A stretch of 64,000 nt of DNA. Origin: Tissierella sp. Yu-01 (GTDB taxonomy: Bacteria; Bacillota; Clostridia; Tissierellales; Tissierellaceae). The stretch spans positions 2,876,566-2,940,565 of the forward strand of contig NZ_CP120677.1 of assembly GCF_029537395.1 (NCBI RefSeq), in the 5' to 3' direction. This document shows, one piece after another, positions 35,387-44,900 of the stretch. The notes below the pieces were generated by a model. The model was not told the origin of the DNA. It saw only the letters and a program-made list of their open reading frames with translations, and searched no databases. Within the stretch, counting starts at the first letter, position 1, and each line of letters begins with the position of its first letter. The translations under genes were made by a program, and so were the position numbers.

Positions 35387-36988
35387 TTGGAGACCCGATA
35401 TCTTCTAAATATGGACAACATATCTAAGGAGTATTATGGAAATAGAGTACTTAAAAATGTTAGTTTAAAAGTTAAGCCGGGTGAAATACATGCTCTGATG
35501 GGAGAGAATGGAGCAGGTAAATCTACCTTGATGAATATACTATTTGGAATGCCAGTAATTCACTCAACAGGTGGTTTTGAAGGTACTGTAGAAATAGATG
35601 GAGAAAATGTAGTTATCGATGCTCCTCATCTTGCAATGAACTATGGAATAGGCATGGTTCATCAGGAATTTATGTTAATCCCAGGTTTTACAGTGACTGA
35701 AAATATAAAAGTAGGAAGAGAAATTAGTAAACCTACATTTTTAAGTCATTTATTTGGTAAAAGTCTTGAAAATCTTGACTTTGACCAAATGAGGAAGGAC
35801 GCTAAAAAAGCACTTTCTGATATAGGACTTAATATCGAGGAGTATGTTAAAGTTGCTGGTTTACCAATTGGTTATATGCAATTTATAGAAATAGCTAGAG
35901 AGATTGATAAAACTGGAATTAAGCTTTTGGTCTTCGATGAACCAACTGCCGTACTTACTGAAAGTGAAGCAGATAGGCTACTGGAAATAATGAAGGCTAT
36001 TTCAGATAGAGGAATAGCAATTATATTTATTACTCATAGACTTGATGAAGTTATGACAGTAGCAGATAGTCTTACAGTTCTTCGTGATGGCGAATTTGTA
36101 GCACGAAAGGAAATAAAGGATACTTCTGTAGAAGAAATCGCAGAATTAATGATTGGAAGAAAGGTAGAAAAGCTTGTAGATGATATTGAAGATAACCGTA
36201 TACTAATGGATGATAATATAGCCCTTTCACTAAGGGATTTTCATGTTAATATGCCTGGAGAAATGGTAAAGGGAATTGATCTAGATATTCGTAAAGGTGA
36301 AATATTTGGAATAGGTGGTCTTGCAGGACAAGGTAAGATAGGTATACCTAATGGTATCATGGGTCTACATGAAAGTCAGGGAACAGTAAGTCTTTTTAGT
36401 AAGGAGTTAGAACTCAAGAAGCTTGGGAATGCACTAGAAAATGGAATATCCTTTGTATCGGAGGACAGAAGAGGTGTAGGACTTTTACTTGGGGAATCAA
36501 TTGAACAGAATATAGCTTTCACTGCTATGCAAGTAAAGGAGGATTTCCTAGTAAAATTGGGTCCTATTAAACTTTATGATAAGAAAAAAGCTAAAAATCA
36601 TGCTTTAGATATGATAAAGTTATTAGATATTAGATGTACAGGACCTAGACAAACTGCAGGAAGCCTTTCTGGTGGTAATCAGCAGAAGGTATGTTTAGCA
36701 AGAGCATTAACTATGAATCCAGATATTCTAATAGTATCTGAACCAACAAGAGGTATAGATATAGGAGCTAAGAAATTAGTATTAGAATATCTTGTTAAGT
36801 TAAATAGAGAAGAAGGATTAACCATTATAATGGTAAGCTCTGAATTAGTGGAATTACGTTCGTTGTGCGATCGTATAGCTATAGTTTCAGATGGGAAATT
36901 GACTAAAATATTAAAACCTGATGCACCTGATGCTGAATTCGGTTTAGCAATGGCAGGTACAAAGAAAGAAGGTGCTAAGAATGCGTGA
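35387..36988 (+). CDS. ABC transporter ATPase, double-domain (RbsA/MglA/NupO type)
   Basis: This 533-residue fused ATPase has first domain Walker A MGENGAGKST, Walker B LLVFDEPTAVLTESEA and switch TH. The second domain has a degenerate Walker A region (GGLAGQGKIGI), signature LSGGNQQKVCLARAL and VSEPTRGIDIGAK. This is the carbohydrate/nucleoside (CUT2/BMP) type. It starts with TTG at 35387, directly after AGGAGGGG; the frame further upstream has no ribosome site. It overlaps the first permease by 8 bases. Confidence 0.92.
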   Translation: METRYLLNMDNISKEYYGNRVLKNVSLKVKPGEIHALMGENGAGKSTLMNILFGMPVIHSTGGFEGTVEIDGENVVIDAPHLAMNYGIGMVHQEFMLIPGFTVTENIKVGREISKPTFLSHLFGKSLENLDFDQMRKDAKKALSDIGLNIEEYVKVAGLPIGYMQFIEIAREIDKTGIKLLVFDEPTAVLTESEADRLLEIMKAISDRGIAIIFITHRLDEVMTVADSLTVLRDGEFVARKEIKDTSVEEIAELMIGRKVEKLVDDIEDNRILMDDNIALSLRDFHVNMPGEMVKGIDLDIRKGEIFGIGGLAGQGKIGIPNGIMGLHESQGTVSLFSKELELKKLGNALENGISFVSEDRRGVGLLLGESIEQNIAFTAMQVKEDFLVKLGPIKLYDKKKAKNHALDMIKLLDIRCTGPRQTAGSLSGGNQQKVCLARALTMNPDILIVSEPTRGIDIGAKKLVLEYLVKLNREEGLTIIMVSSELVELRSLCDRIAIVSDGKLTKILKPDAPDAEFGLAMAGTKKEGAKNA

Positions 36989-38042
36989 AAAATTGGGTAA
37001 TGCTTATGAGAATATTGGACTTCCAAGAATAATTATAATTAGTTTCTTCTTGTTAATGTTATTTATTGCAGCGCCATTAGGATTAAATATACCAAATCTT
37101 TTAGGAGATTCCATTAGAAGATGGGCTATGTATGGAATTCTAGTACTTGCAATGGTACCTGCAGTACAATGTGGCATCGGACTTAACTTTGGTATATCCC
37201 TTGGAATAGTAGCAGGACTTCTTGGAGCGACTCTTTCTATTGAGCTTGGAATATCAAATCCGTGGCTAAGTATGTTATTTGCAATAGGGATAGCACTTAT
37301 TCTAGGTGGATTATTAGGTGTTGGCTATGGATTGCTACTAAACAAGGTTAAAGGCTCAGAAATGACTGTGTCTACATATGTAGGATTCTCAGTAATAGCA
37401 TTTATGAATATGATGTGGCTTGCACTTCCATTTTCCAATGGTAACTTAATTTGGCCTATTGGTCAACAGGGTATGAGAAATACAATAAGCCTTGAAAGTA
37501 GCTTTGGTTTAATACTCAATAAACTATGGTCCTTCAGTATAGGTGATGAGGTAACGGGATTGTTTGTACCTACGGGATTGATCATATTTTTCCTTCTCGT
37601 TTGTTTAATAGTATATCTATTTATGAGAAGTAAAGCAGGCATAGCTTTAAGTGCAGCAGGTGAAAATTCTGAATTTACAAGAGCTTCAGGAATTAATGTA
37701 AATAAGATGAGAATTTTAGGTACTGCTGTATCGACGGCTTTAGCAGCCTTAGGAATCATTACATATGCTCAAAGCTATGGTTTCCTTCAGCTGTATAATG
37801 CACCTTTAATGATGGGCTTTCACTCTGTTGCAGCGGTTCTAATTGGTGGAGCAAGTGTTAAAAGAGCCAAGATTTCCCATGTAATAATTGGAGCATTTCT
37901 GTTCCAAGGAATTTTGGCAGTTGCACTTCCAGTTGCAAACAAAATAATTCCAGAGGGTAATCTATCAGATGTTTTAAGAATAATTATCTCCAACGGTATT
38001 ATATTATATGCCCTTTCAAAGACAAAGGGAGGTAATAAATAA
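36981..38042 (+). CDS. ABC transporter permease 1
   Basis: This 353-residue permease of the BPD_transp_2 family has about 9-10 helices, including CGIGLNFGISLGIVAGLLGA, NKVKGSEMTVSTYVGFS (the EAA-like loop) and GFHSVAAVLIGGASVKRAKI. The ATG at 36981 lies inside the ATPase gene after GAAGGTG. It ends in a TAATG overlap with permease 2. Confidence 0.92.
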   Translation: MREKLGNAYENIGLPRIIIISFFLLMLFIAAPLGLNIPNLLGDSIRRWAMYGILVLAMVPAVQCGIGLNFGISLGIVAGLLGATLSIELGISNPWLSMLFAIGIALILGGLLGVGYGLLLNKVKGSEMTVSTYVGFSVIAFMNMMWLALPFSNGNLIWPIGQQGMRNTISLESSFGLILNKLWSFSIGDEVTGLFVPTGLIIFFLLVCLIVYLFMRSKAGIALSAAGENSEFTRASGINVNKMRILGTAVSTALAALGIITYAQSYGFLQLYNAPLMMGFHSVAAVLIGGASVKRAKISHVIIGAFLFQGILAVALPVANKIIPEGNLSDVLRIIISNGIILYALSKTKGGNK

Positions 38043-39502
38043 TGAAGAATAAGACTATCAATTTTATAAATGAAAATAAAGTTGTTATACTTTTTGTAAT
38101 ATTATGTATAGGAGCAATATATGCATCAGGGAATCCCCTTACATTTGTTGCTGGTGAGTTATTTACACGTATAGGCAGAAATGGATTTATGGTTTTAGCC
38201 TTATTGATCCCAGTTTTAGCTGGTATGGGATTAAACTTTGGTATTACTATTGGGGCTATTGCAGCTCAGATAGCAGTGTTCTGGATAGTATACTGGGGTT
38301 TTGAGGGGATACAAGGATTCTTATTAAGCGTATTATTATCAACTCCTGTTGCTTTACTTTTTGGATACTTAGTTGGCAAGTTATTTAATAAGATGAAAGG
38401 CTCTGAGATGATAGCAGGTATGGTATTAGGATATTTTGCTGACGGTCTTTATCAGTTGCTTTTCCTTTATGTTATAGGTGGTATTATACCTGTGAATAAT
38501 GAAAGACTTATAATTTCTGGGGGGATAGGTGTTAAAAATACCATCGACCTTGCTGGAAATTTAAAGTATTCACTTGATACAGTATCCATGCTTAAACTAA
38601 TTGAAATTATATTCTATGTAATAGTAGTTATAGCTATATTTAAGATAATATTTAATAAGGTCAAGAAAACAGGAATTTCTGTAGTTAAGGACATTGTAAT
38701 TCTAGGAATATCAGCTGTAGCATATGCTTTAACTTTTATACCTTCAATAGAAGCATTTCTTGCAACTGACAGGTTACTACTTCTTCATGGTGTAACTATT
38801 GGTTTGGTAATAATGATATTATTACAACTATCGAGAATAATAAATAACAAATTAATTAAAAAGAATGCAGAGTATTCTATAAAGAAACCATTAGCACTAA
38901 TTGTTGTAGCCATAGCCCTATATGGACTTACCTATATTAAGTCAATTGAGGAAATACTATTCTTTGTGAATATACCTGTTACAACATATCTTTGTATTGT
39001 TGCTTTATGTATTTTCAATAATATGCTTATTAAGACAAGGCTAGGTCAGAATATGCGTACAGTTGGGCAAAGTAGAGTAGTAGCTAATGCTGCAGGTATA
39101 AATGTGGATAAAACACGTATTATTGCTATGGTTCTATCTACAATCTTGGCTTGTTGGGGGCAGTTAATCTACTTACAAAATATAGGTACTTTCTCAACCT
39201 ATGGTGCACATACTCAAGTAGGTCAATTTGCTATAGCAGCTCTGTTAGTAGGAGGAGCGTCTGTACAAAAGGCTACTAATAAACAGGCGATTATAGGGGT
39301 TATACTTTTCCATACATTGTTTATAGTTGCACCTCAGGCAGGTAAAGAACTATTCAACAATGCTCAACTTGGAGAGTACTTCAGAGTGTTCGTAGCTTAT
39401 GGAGTTATAGCTGTATCCCTTGCAATGCACGCTTGGAAAACTGGAATTAGACCAATTGGTAAAGATAATAAACCAACACAACTAAAAAGTCAAAAAGCAT
39501 AA
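38042..39502 (+). CDS. ABC transporter permease 2, extended
   Basis: This 486-residue permease of the same family shares GMGLNFGITIGAIAAQIAVF and FNKMKGSEMIAGMVLGYF with permease 1. It has about 120 extra residues in the middle (about 180-300), with added helices and a basic cytoplasmic loop (SRIINNKLIKKNAEYSIKKP). It forms the heterodimeric channel with permease 1. The substrate is unknown. Confidence 0.9.
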   Translation: MKNKTINFINENKVVILFVILCIGAIYASGNPLTFVAGELFTRIGRNGFMVLALLIPVLAGMGLNFGITIGAIAAQIAVFWIVYWGFEGIQGFLLSVLLSTPVALLFGYLVGKLFNKMKGSEMIAGMVLGYFADGLYQLLFLYVIGGIIPVNNERLIISGGIGVKNTIDLAGNLKYSLDTVSMLKLIEIIFYVIVVIAIFKIIFNKVKKTGISVVKDIVILGISAVAYALTFIPSIEAFLATDRLLLLHGVTIGLVIMILLQLSRIINNKLIKKNAEYSIKKPLALIVVAIALYGLTYIKSIEEILFFVNIPVTTYLCIVALCIFNNMLIKTRLGQNMRTVGQSRVVANAAGINVDKTRIIAMVLSTILACWGQLIYLQNIGTFSTYGAHTQVGQFAIAALLVGGASVQKATNKQAIIGVILFHTLFIVAPQAGKELFNNAQLGEYFRVFVAYGVIAVSLAMHAWKTGIRPIGKDNKPTQLKSQKA

Positions 39503-39512
39503 TATGAGAATC

Positions 39513-39551
39513 TGTCATTTCGACTGAAGCGTAGCGAAATGGGGAAATCTC
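39513..39551 (+). repeat. REP-like short repeat, copy 3
   Basis: GTCATTTCGACTGAAGCGTA then GCGAAATGGGGAAATCTC is a member of the same family as the elements at 9484 and 52041, in the space after the permease gene. Confidence 0.55.
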
Positions 39552-39611
39552 TTGAATATTTATTTAGCTTATGAAGAAAATATTATAGAAATATAATATA
39601 GGAGGTACTTC

Positions 39612-39779
39612 ATGGCTAAAAATAAGTATAAAGATAAAAATATGGGTAGACCCATTGAGAATCATGAAACAGCAGCGTGGGCAAATATAAGTCAATTAAA
39701 AGAAGTTTCACAGGTAACCGTTCCAGATTTAGAACAGGTTGAAAATGCTAAGGATTATGTTGATGAAAATCAAAAATGA
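39612..39779 (+). CDS. DUF3787 small protein
   Basis: This 55-residue protein starts at an ATG after AGGAGG. The body MGRPIENHETAAWANISQLK and the end NAKDYVDENQK match the clostridial DUF3787 family as I remember it. It is hydrophilic and cytosolic with unknown function. Single gene with its own terminator. Confidence 0.82.
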   Translation: MAKNKYKDKNMGRPIENHETAAWANISQLKEVSQVTVPDLEQVENAKDYVDENQK

Positions 39780-39780
39780 T

Positions 39781-39810
39781 AAAGAAGGCTCCATTTGGAG
39801 CCTTCTTTTA
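39781..39810 (+). terminator. Terminator after DUF3787
   Basis: A 12-bp perfect stem AAAGAAGGCTCC / GGAGCCTTCTTT with an ATTT loop. Confidence 0.9.
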
Positions 39811-39815
39811 TTGTG

Positions 39816-39866
39816 GTGCGCCCAGCATGGGGGTAAACTAGTCGGTGAAAGTCCAATACTACTGAT
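39816..39866 (+). mobile_element. Group II intron 5'-end remnant
   Basis: It opens with the canonical GTGCG of group II introns, then CCCAGCATGG, AAACTAG and GGTGAAAGTCCAATACTAC, matching the decayed fragment at 24664. It stands six bases after a terminator hairpin, the insertion habit of class C introns. No other intron domains follow, and its last bases overlap the end of the lysR gene. Confidence 0.65.
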
Positions 39867-40764
39867 GTGACATAAAGCTATCCCTCAAATATATTATTCT
39901 TTCAAACCAATATTCTATTTGAGATTTATCAGGACAATTTTTTAAATATACAAAACTAAAAGGATGACTAATATTAAAATTCTGTATTGAAATTTCTCTA
40001 AGATACCCTTGAGATATTTCTTTTTTTATTGCTTCTCGGTACATGAAAGTGATGCCGATATTTCGGTGACACAATTCTTTAATAGCATTCATATTACCAA
40101 TTTCAATTTTTCTTTTAAAGTCATTAATACTAAGATTTTGATTGTACAATGCTTGTTCTAGTATATCACGGGTTCCACTTCCTGGTTCACGTAGAATGAG
40201 AGTTTGCTCAAGCAATTCTTCCAGGACATTAGTTTCGGATGAAACTTTGTTTTCTGGAGAACAAACACCAATAAATGCTTCATTAGATATTACTTTAAAT
40301 TCAAATTGATTTTGATTAAAATGCCCCTCCAGTAATGCGAAGTCTATTTTCCCTTCCCAAAGCATTTTTTGAAGAACATGAGTATTTTCTACAAACATAG
40401 AAATTTTAGTTTCTGGATCTTCTTTAAATATTTGATATAAAATAGGTGGAATCATGTATTCACCAATAGTCAGCGTTGCTCCAAAATTCAATGGTTTAAC
40501 TTGATTTTTAATGCGGTGCAATAAGGGTAAAATTCGTTCCGAATTAGCTTTAAGAGTTCTTACATATTGCTGCAACGCTTTACCTTCTTCTGTAAGAGAA
40601 AAGTTCTTTCCTTTCCCTGAAATCAATACTACCTGATAATAATTTTCTAAGAACTGAATATGCTGTGAAACAGCGGGCTGTGTCATGTTCAATTTCTCAG
40701 CAGTCCTTGTATAGTTACAGGTTTCACAAAGTGTAAGGAATGTTTGCAATCTATTATCTAACAT
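39859..40764 (-). CDS. LysR family regulator
   Basis: This 301-residue regulator has the winged helix FLTLCETCNYTRTAEKLNMT followed by QPAVSQHIQFLE, then a periplasmic-binding-like effector domain (LREPGSGTRDILEQAL, ...NIGITFMYREAI). It diverges from a YeiH-type gene, the usual arrangement for a regulator and its target. The stop codon lies inside the intron-like fragment, so the last few residues (SHQ) may be donated by it. Direct repeats in the intergenic space are candidate binding sites. Confidence 0.9.
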   Translation of the reverse strand: MLDNRLQTFLTLCETCNYTRTAEKLNMTQPAVSQHIQFLENYYQVVLISGKGKNFSLTEEGKALQQYVRTLKANSERILPLLHRIKNQVKPLNFGATLTIGEYMIPPILYQIFKEDPETKISMFVENTHVLQKMLWEGKIDFALLEGHFNQNQFEFKVISNEAFIGVCSPENKVSSETNVLEELLEQTLILREPGSGTRDILEQALYNQNLSINDFKRKIEIGNMNAIKELCHRNIGITFMYREAIKKEISQGYLREISIQNFNISHPFSFVYLKNCPDKSQIEYWFERIIYLRDSFMSHQ

Positions 40765-40785
40765 TTGACACCTCTATATAAATTT

Positions 40786-40827
40786 ATTTTATATAAATAT
40801 AAAGTATTATAATTTCATTTTATATAA
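40786..40827. promoter_or_regulatory. Direct repeats between lysR and yeiH-like genes
   Basis: ATTTTATATAA occurs at 40786-40796 and 40817-40827, 31 bp apart, or three helical turns on the same face. It is AT-rich, so chance is possible, but the placement between divergent genes fits LysR binding. Confidence 0.45.
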
Positions 40828-40876
40828 GTTTAATGGTATATTCAAGTTAGTATTTTATTAATTTTGGAGGTGTATT

Positions 40877-41893
40877 ATGTTTAAGAAGCTAACTAACATG
40901 GCACCTGGATTACTACTTAGTGCTTTTGTTGCAATCGTTGCAATGTTTTTAAGTAGTCTAATTCCAGGTGATATTATAGGGGCTACCGTTATGGCTCTTC
41001 TAGTTGGTATGGCATTGAATCCCATATTAAATAGATATAAGCAATTCAATGCAGGAGTAAGTTATACAGGAAAGATAGTTCTTCGTATTGGTATCATACT
41101 TATGGGTGTTAATATGAATTTTTCCGAAGTTTTAAATGTAGGAAAGTACTCACTTTTTGTAATGATATTTACTATGGCAACTGCATTTGGTGCTGGAAAT
41201 TTGATAGGTAAAATGTTTGGAATGAACTGGAAACTTACTAATCTATTGTCAGTTAGTACTGCAATATGTGGTGGCTCAGCTGTGGCTGCTGTGGGACCTG
41301 TTATTAAAGCGAAAGATGAAGATGTAGCATATGCAATTTCCTCAACATTTATATTTGATGTTCTTACGGTTGTTGTAATTCCATGGATTGGCATTGCTCT
41401 TGGTATGTCTAATATGGGTTATGGTTTGTGGGTAGGCACCGCTGTTAATGATACATCATCAGTTGTAGCAGCAGGCTATGCTTTTTCTGAATTTGCAGGA
41501 AATACAGCAGTTATAGTAAAACTCACCAGAACATTGTTTATAATTCCATACGTATTAATATTCTCTATTATAACAGAAAGGTTAGAAGCAAAATCAGAGG
41601 TTGTGAATGGACGCATATCAATTAACTTCAAGAAAATCTTCCCTTACTTTATTGTATTATTTCTTGTTGTTGTAGCCCTTCGAAGTACAAGTATTATACC
41701 TAATAATTTAATACCTGCACTTTCAAAAACTTCAAAATTTTGTATGGTAATGGCTTTATCAGCTATTGGACTTAAAACAAGCTTTGGAGATATCAGAGAT
41801 ATTGGGTTTAAGCCAATGATTCTTGGATTCATTGTAGATACTCTAGTAGTTTTTGTATCCATAGGTGTTCAGATAGTAACAGGAAGATTTTAG
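40877..41893 (+). CDS. YeiH/UPF0324 family membrane transporter
   Basis: This 338-residue protein has about 10 helices and the family signatures VLRIGIILMGVNMNFSEV, STAICGGSAVAAVGPVIKAK and VGTAVNDTSSVVAAGYAFS. Members are proposed sulfate or other anion exporters and are typically controlled by a divergent LysR gene (YeiE/CysB type). GGAGG precedes the ATG. A terminator follows. Confidence 0.9.
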   Translation: MFKKLTNMAPGLLLSAFVAIVAMFLSSLIPGDIIGATVMALLVGMALNPILNRYKQFNAGVSYTGKIVLRIGIILMGVNMNFSEVLNVGKYSLFVMIFTMATAFGAGNLIGKMFGMNWKLTNLLSVSTAICGGSAVAAVGPVIKAKDEDVAYAISSTFIFDVLTVVVIPWIGIALGMSNMGYGLWVGTAVNDTSSVVAAGYAFSEFAGNTAVIVKLTRTLFIIPYVLIFSIITERLEAKSEVVNGRISINFKKIFPYFIVLFLVVVALRSTSIIPNNLIPALSKTSKFCMVMALSAIGLKTSFGDIRDIGFKPMILGFIVDTLVVFVSIGVQIVTGRF

Positions 41894-41898
41894 TTAGT

Positions 41899-41952
41899 TC
41901 AAAAGACCAGCTACTACAAGCTTTTATGCTTGATGGTAACTGGTCTTTTTGA
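41899..41952. terminator. Bidirectional terminator between yeiH-like and nifJ
   Basis: A long stem (TCAAAAGACCAG...CAAGC / GCTTG...CTGGTCTTTTTGA) with a TTTTAT loop serves both convergent genes. Confidence 0.9.
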
Positions 41953-41977
41953 GCCTTCTTTATTTAATCTTAAGCTA

Positions 41978-44900
41978 TTATAACACTGTATTTTCTGATA
42001 TTGCTTTGTATTTTCTAAATCTTTCCTGAGCGTGCTTTTCAGATAAATCAAACATCTCTTCTGCATATTCTGGGAATACATTAGCCAGAGATGAGTATCT
42101 GATTTCCCCACGTATGAAATCTTTATAGTCGCCTTCTGGATCTTTGGAATCAAGCATAAATGGATTCTTTCCTTCTGCCTTAAGGCGTGGGTCAAATCTA
42201 TATAGATGCCAATATCCAGACTCTACAGCTTTACGTTCTTCCATAATACTTGTTCCCATACCAGTTTTTATACCGTGGCTTATACATGGAGCATATCCAA
42301 TGATTAGAGATGGACCAGGATAGCTTTCAGCTTCTCTTATGGTTCTTATGGTGTGGTTCATATCAGCACCCATTGCAATTTGTGCTACATAGATATAACC
42401 ATAGGTCATGGCAATTAAACCTAAATCTTTCTTTCTAATCTTCTTACCTGCAGCAGCAAACTTAGCTATACTTGCTGTAGGTGTTGCTTTTGATGCCTGA
42501 CCTCCAGTATTTGAATAAATCTCAGTGTCCATAACGAACATATTTATGTCTTCGCCCATTGCTAATACATGATCCAGCCCTCCGTAACCTATATCATAAG
42601 CCCAACCATCTCCTCCTATAGCCCAGACGGATTTTTTAATCAATTGATCTTTTCTGCTTAAAATTTCTTGTATTATCTTATTATCCTTATTATCATAATT
42701 CTCAAGAATGCTTAGTAATTTCTTTGAAGCTGTTCTAGAGCCATCCCCATCATTTTTATTGCCTATCCAGTCTTTAAAGGCTTCCTTGATTTCAGGTTCA
42801 AAGGATGAATTTAAGCCTTCTTTCATCAATTCCTCAAGTCTATCCCTTACATATTTTGATCCAGCCTGCATACCAAAACCAAATTCAGCTGCATCTTCAA
42901 ATAATGGGTTAATCCATGCTGGTCCTTTACCTTCTGCATTAGTTGTATACGCTATAGAAGGTGCTGAAGCTCCCCAAATAGATGAACAACCTGTAGCGTT
43001 AGAAATCATCATTCTATCACCAAATAACTGTGTTAGAAGTCTTATATAAGGTGTTTCACCACAACCTGGACACGCACCATTAAACTCAAGTAATGGTCTT
43101 ATAAACTGACTACCTTTAAGGGTTTTAGGATCGGCTGCGGCCTCTTTTTGAGTGACAGTCATAGCAAATTCCCAGTTTTCTGATTGCATTTCCATTTGAG
43201 GTTCTGCTTCTTTCATAATCAGAGCCTTACCCTTAGCTGGACAAACATCAGCGCAGCTACCACATCCTGTACAATCAAGCGGAGCTACCTGAACTTTAAA
43301 GTGATAATTTTCAAGACCTTTACCAGTAGGCTTTTTCGTTTCAAATGTATCTGGTTTTCTGTTATATTCATCTTCATCAAGTAAGAACAATCTTATAGTA
43401 GCATGAGGACATACATAGGAACATCTTCCACATTGGATACATCTATCAATTTGCCATTCAGGAAGCATTGGAGCAATTCCTCTCTTTTCATATGCTGTTG
43501 TACCAAGTGGCCACGTACCATCTTCCATTCCTATAAATGCACTTACAGGTAGTTCGTCTCCTTCTTTTCTTGACATAGGTTTTTGAATTCTCTTAATGAA
43601 ATCAGGCTCTTCCTTAGTAGGTAAATCCTCTTCAGGAGCTGGTTTAGCGTCTGCCCAAGCTTCTGGTACATCAACCTTGATTAAAGCATCAATTCCCTTA
43701 TCTACTGCAGCATGATTCTTATCTACAATCTCCTGGCCTTTTCTACCATACATCTTTATAATGTGTTCCTTAAGATATTTAATTGCATCATCTATAGGAA
43801 GAACATTTGCTAATTTAAAGAATGCTGCCTGCATTACCATATTAATTCTGTTACCTAAACCTACATCACTTGCTATCTTCAATGCATCTATTATATAGAA
43901 ATTAATATTGTTCTTTGCAATGTAACTTCTTATTGGTGCTGGTATTTTTTCCTCAAGTTCTTCAATTTCCCAAGGACAATTAAGTACGAAAGTGCCACCT
44001 TTTTTCAAACCTTTAAGAAGATCATATTGATATATAAATGCCTTATTATGGCATGCAACATAATTGGCACTATACACTAGATATGGAGATCTTAATGGTT
44101 CATCACCAAATTTAAGGTGAGAGACAGTAGTACCACCTGATTTCTTACTATCATAGGAGAAGTATGCTTGAACATATTTATCAGTATTATCTCCTATGAT
44201 TTTTATGGCTGTCTTATTAGCGCCGACTGTACCATCTGATCCAAGTCCCCAAATTCTACAACTAATTGTACCTTCAGGAGTCGTATCCACAATTTCTTCT
44301 TCTGGTAAAGAAGTATAACTTACGTCGTCAACGATGCCTATAGTAAAACCATCCTTAGGAGCATATGAATTTAAGTTCTTATATACAGCAATAATTTGAG
44401 ATGGTCTTGTGTCTTTTGATGATAATCCGTATCTTCCGCCTACAATAGTCGGTGGATTAGACACGTTATTAAAAGCCTTAACCACATCTAGGTATAGTGG
44501 TTCTCCTCCAGCACCAGGCTCTTTTGTTCTGTCCAATACTGCAATTTTCTTTACACTCTTAGGAATAGCTTCTAAGAGATGTTTTTCGGAGAAAGGCCTA
44601 TAAAGGTGAACTCTAACAGCTCCTACATTTTCTCCATTATTATTTAAGTAATCAATAGTTTCATAGATAGTTTCACAAACTGAACCCATTGCTATAATAA
44701 CTCTCTCTGGATTAGCAGCTCCATAATATTCAAAAAGCTTATATTGTCTTCCGGTTTCTTTCGCAAAGTCATCCATATATTTTTGAACAATATGAGGGAT
44801 TGCTTCATAGTATGGGTTTACACTTTCTCTTAATTGGAAGTATATATCTGGCTCCTGGGCAGTTCCTTTAGCAGTAGGGTGTTCAGGGTTTAAAGCCCTA

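Noticed and set aside
41914-42195. 93-residue minus-strand frame at the nifJ 3' end
   Set aside because: It overlaps the nifJ C terminus in another frame, lacks a ribosome site and has no family-like features.
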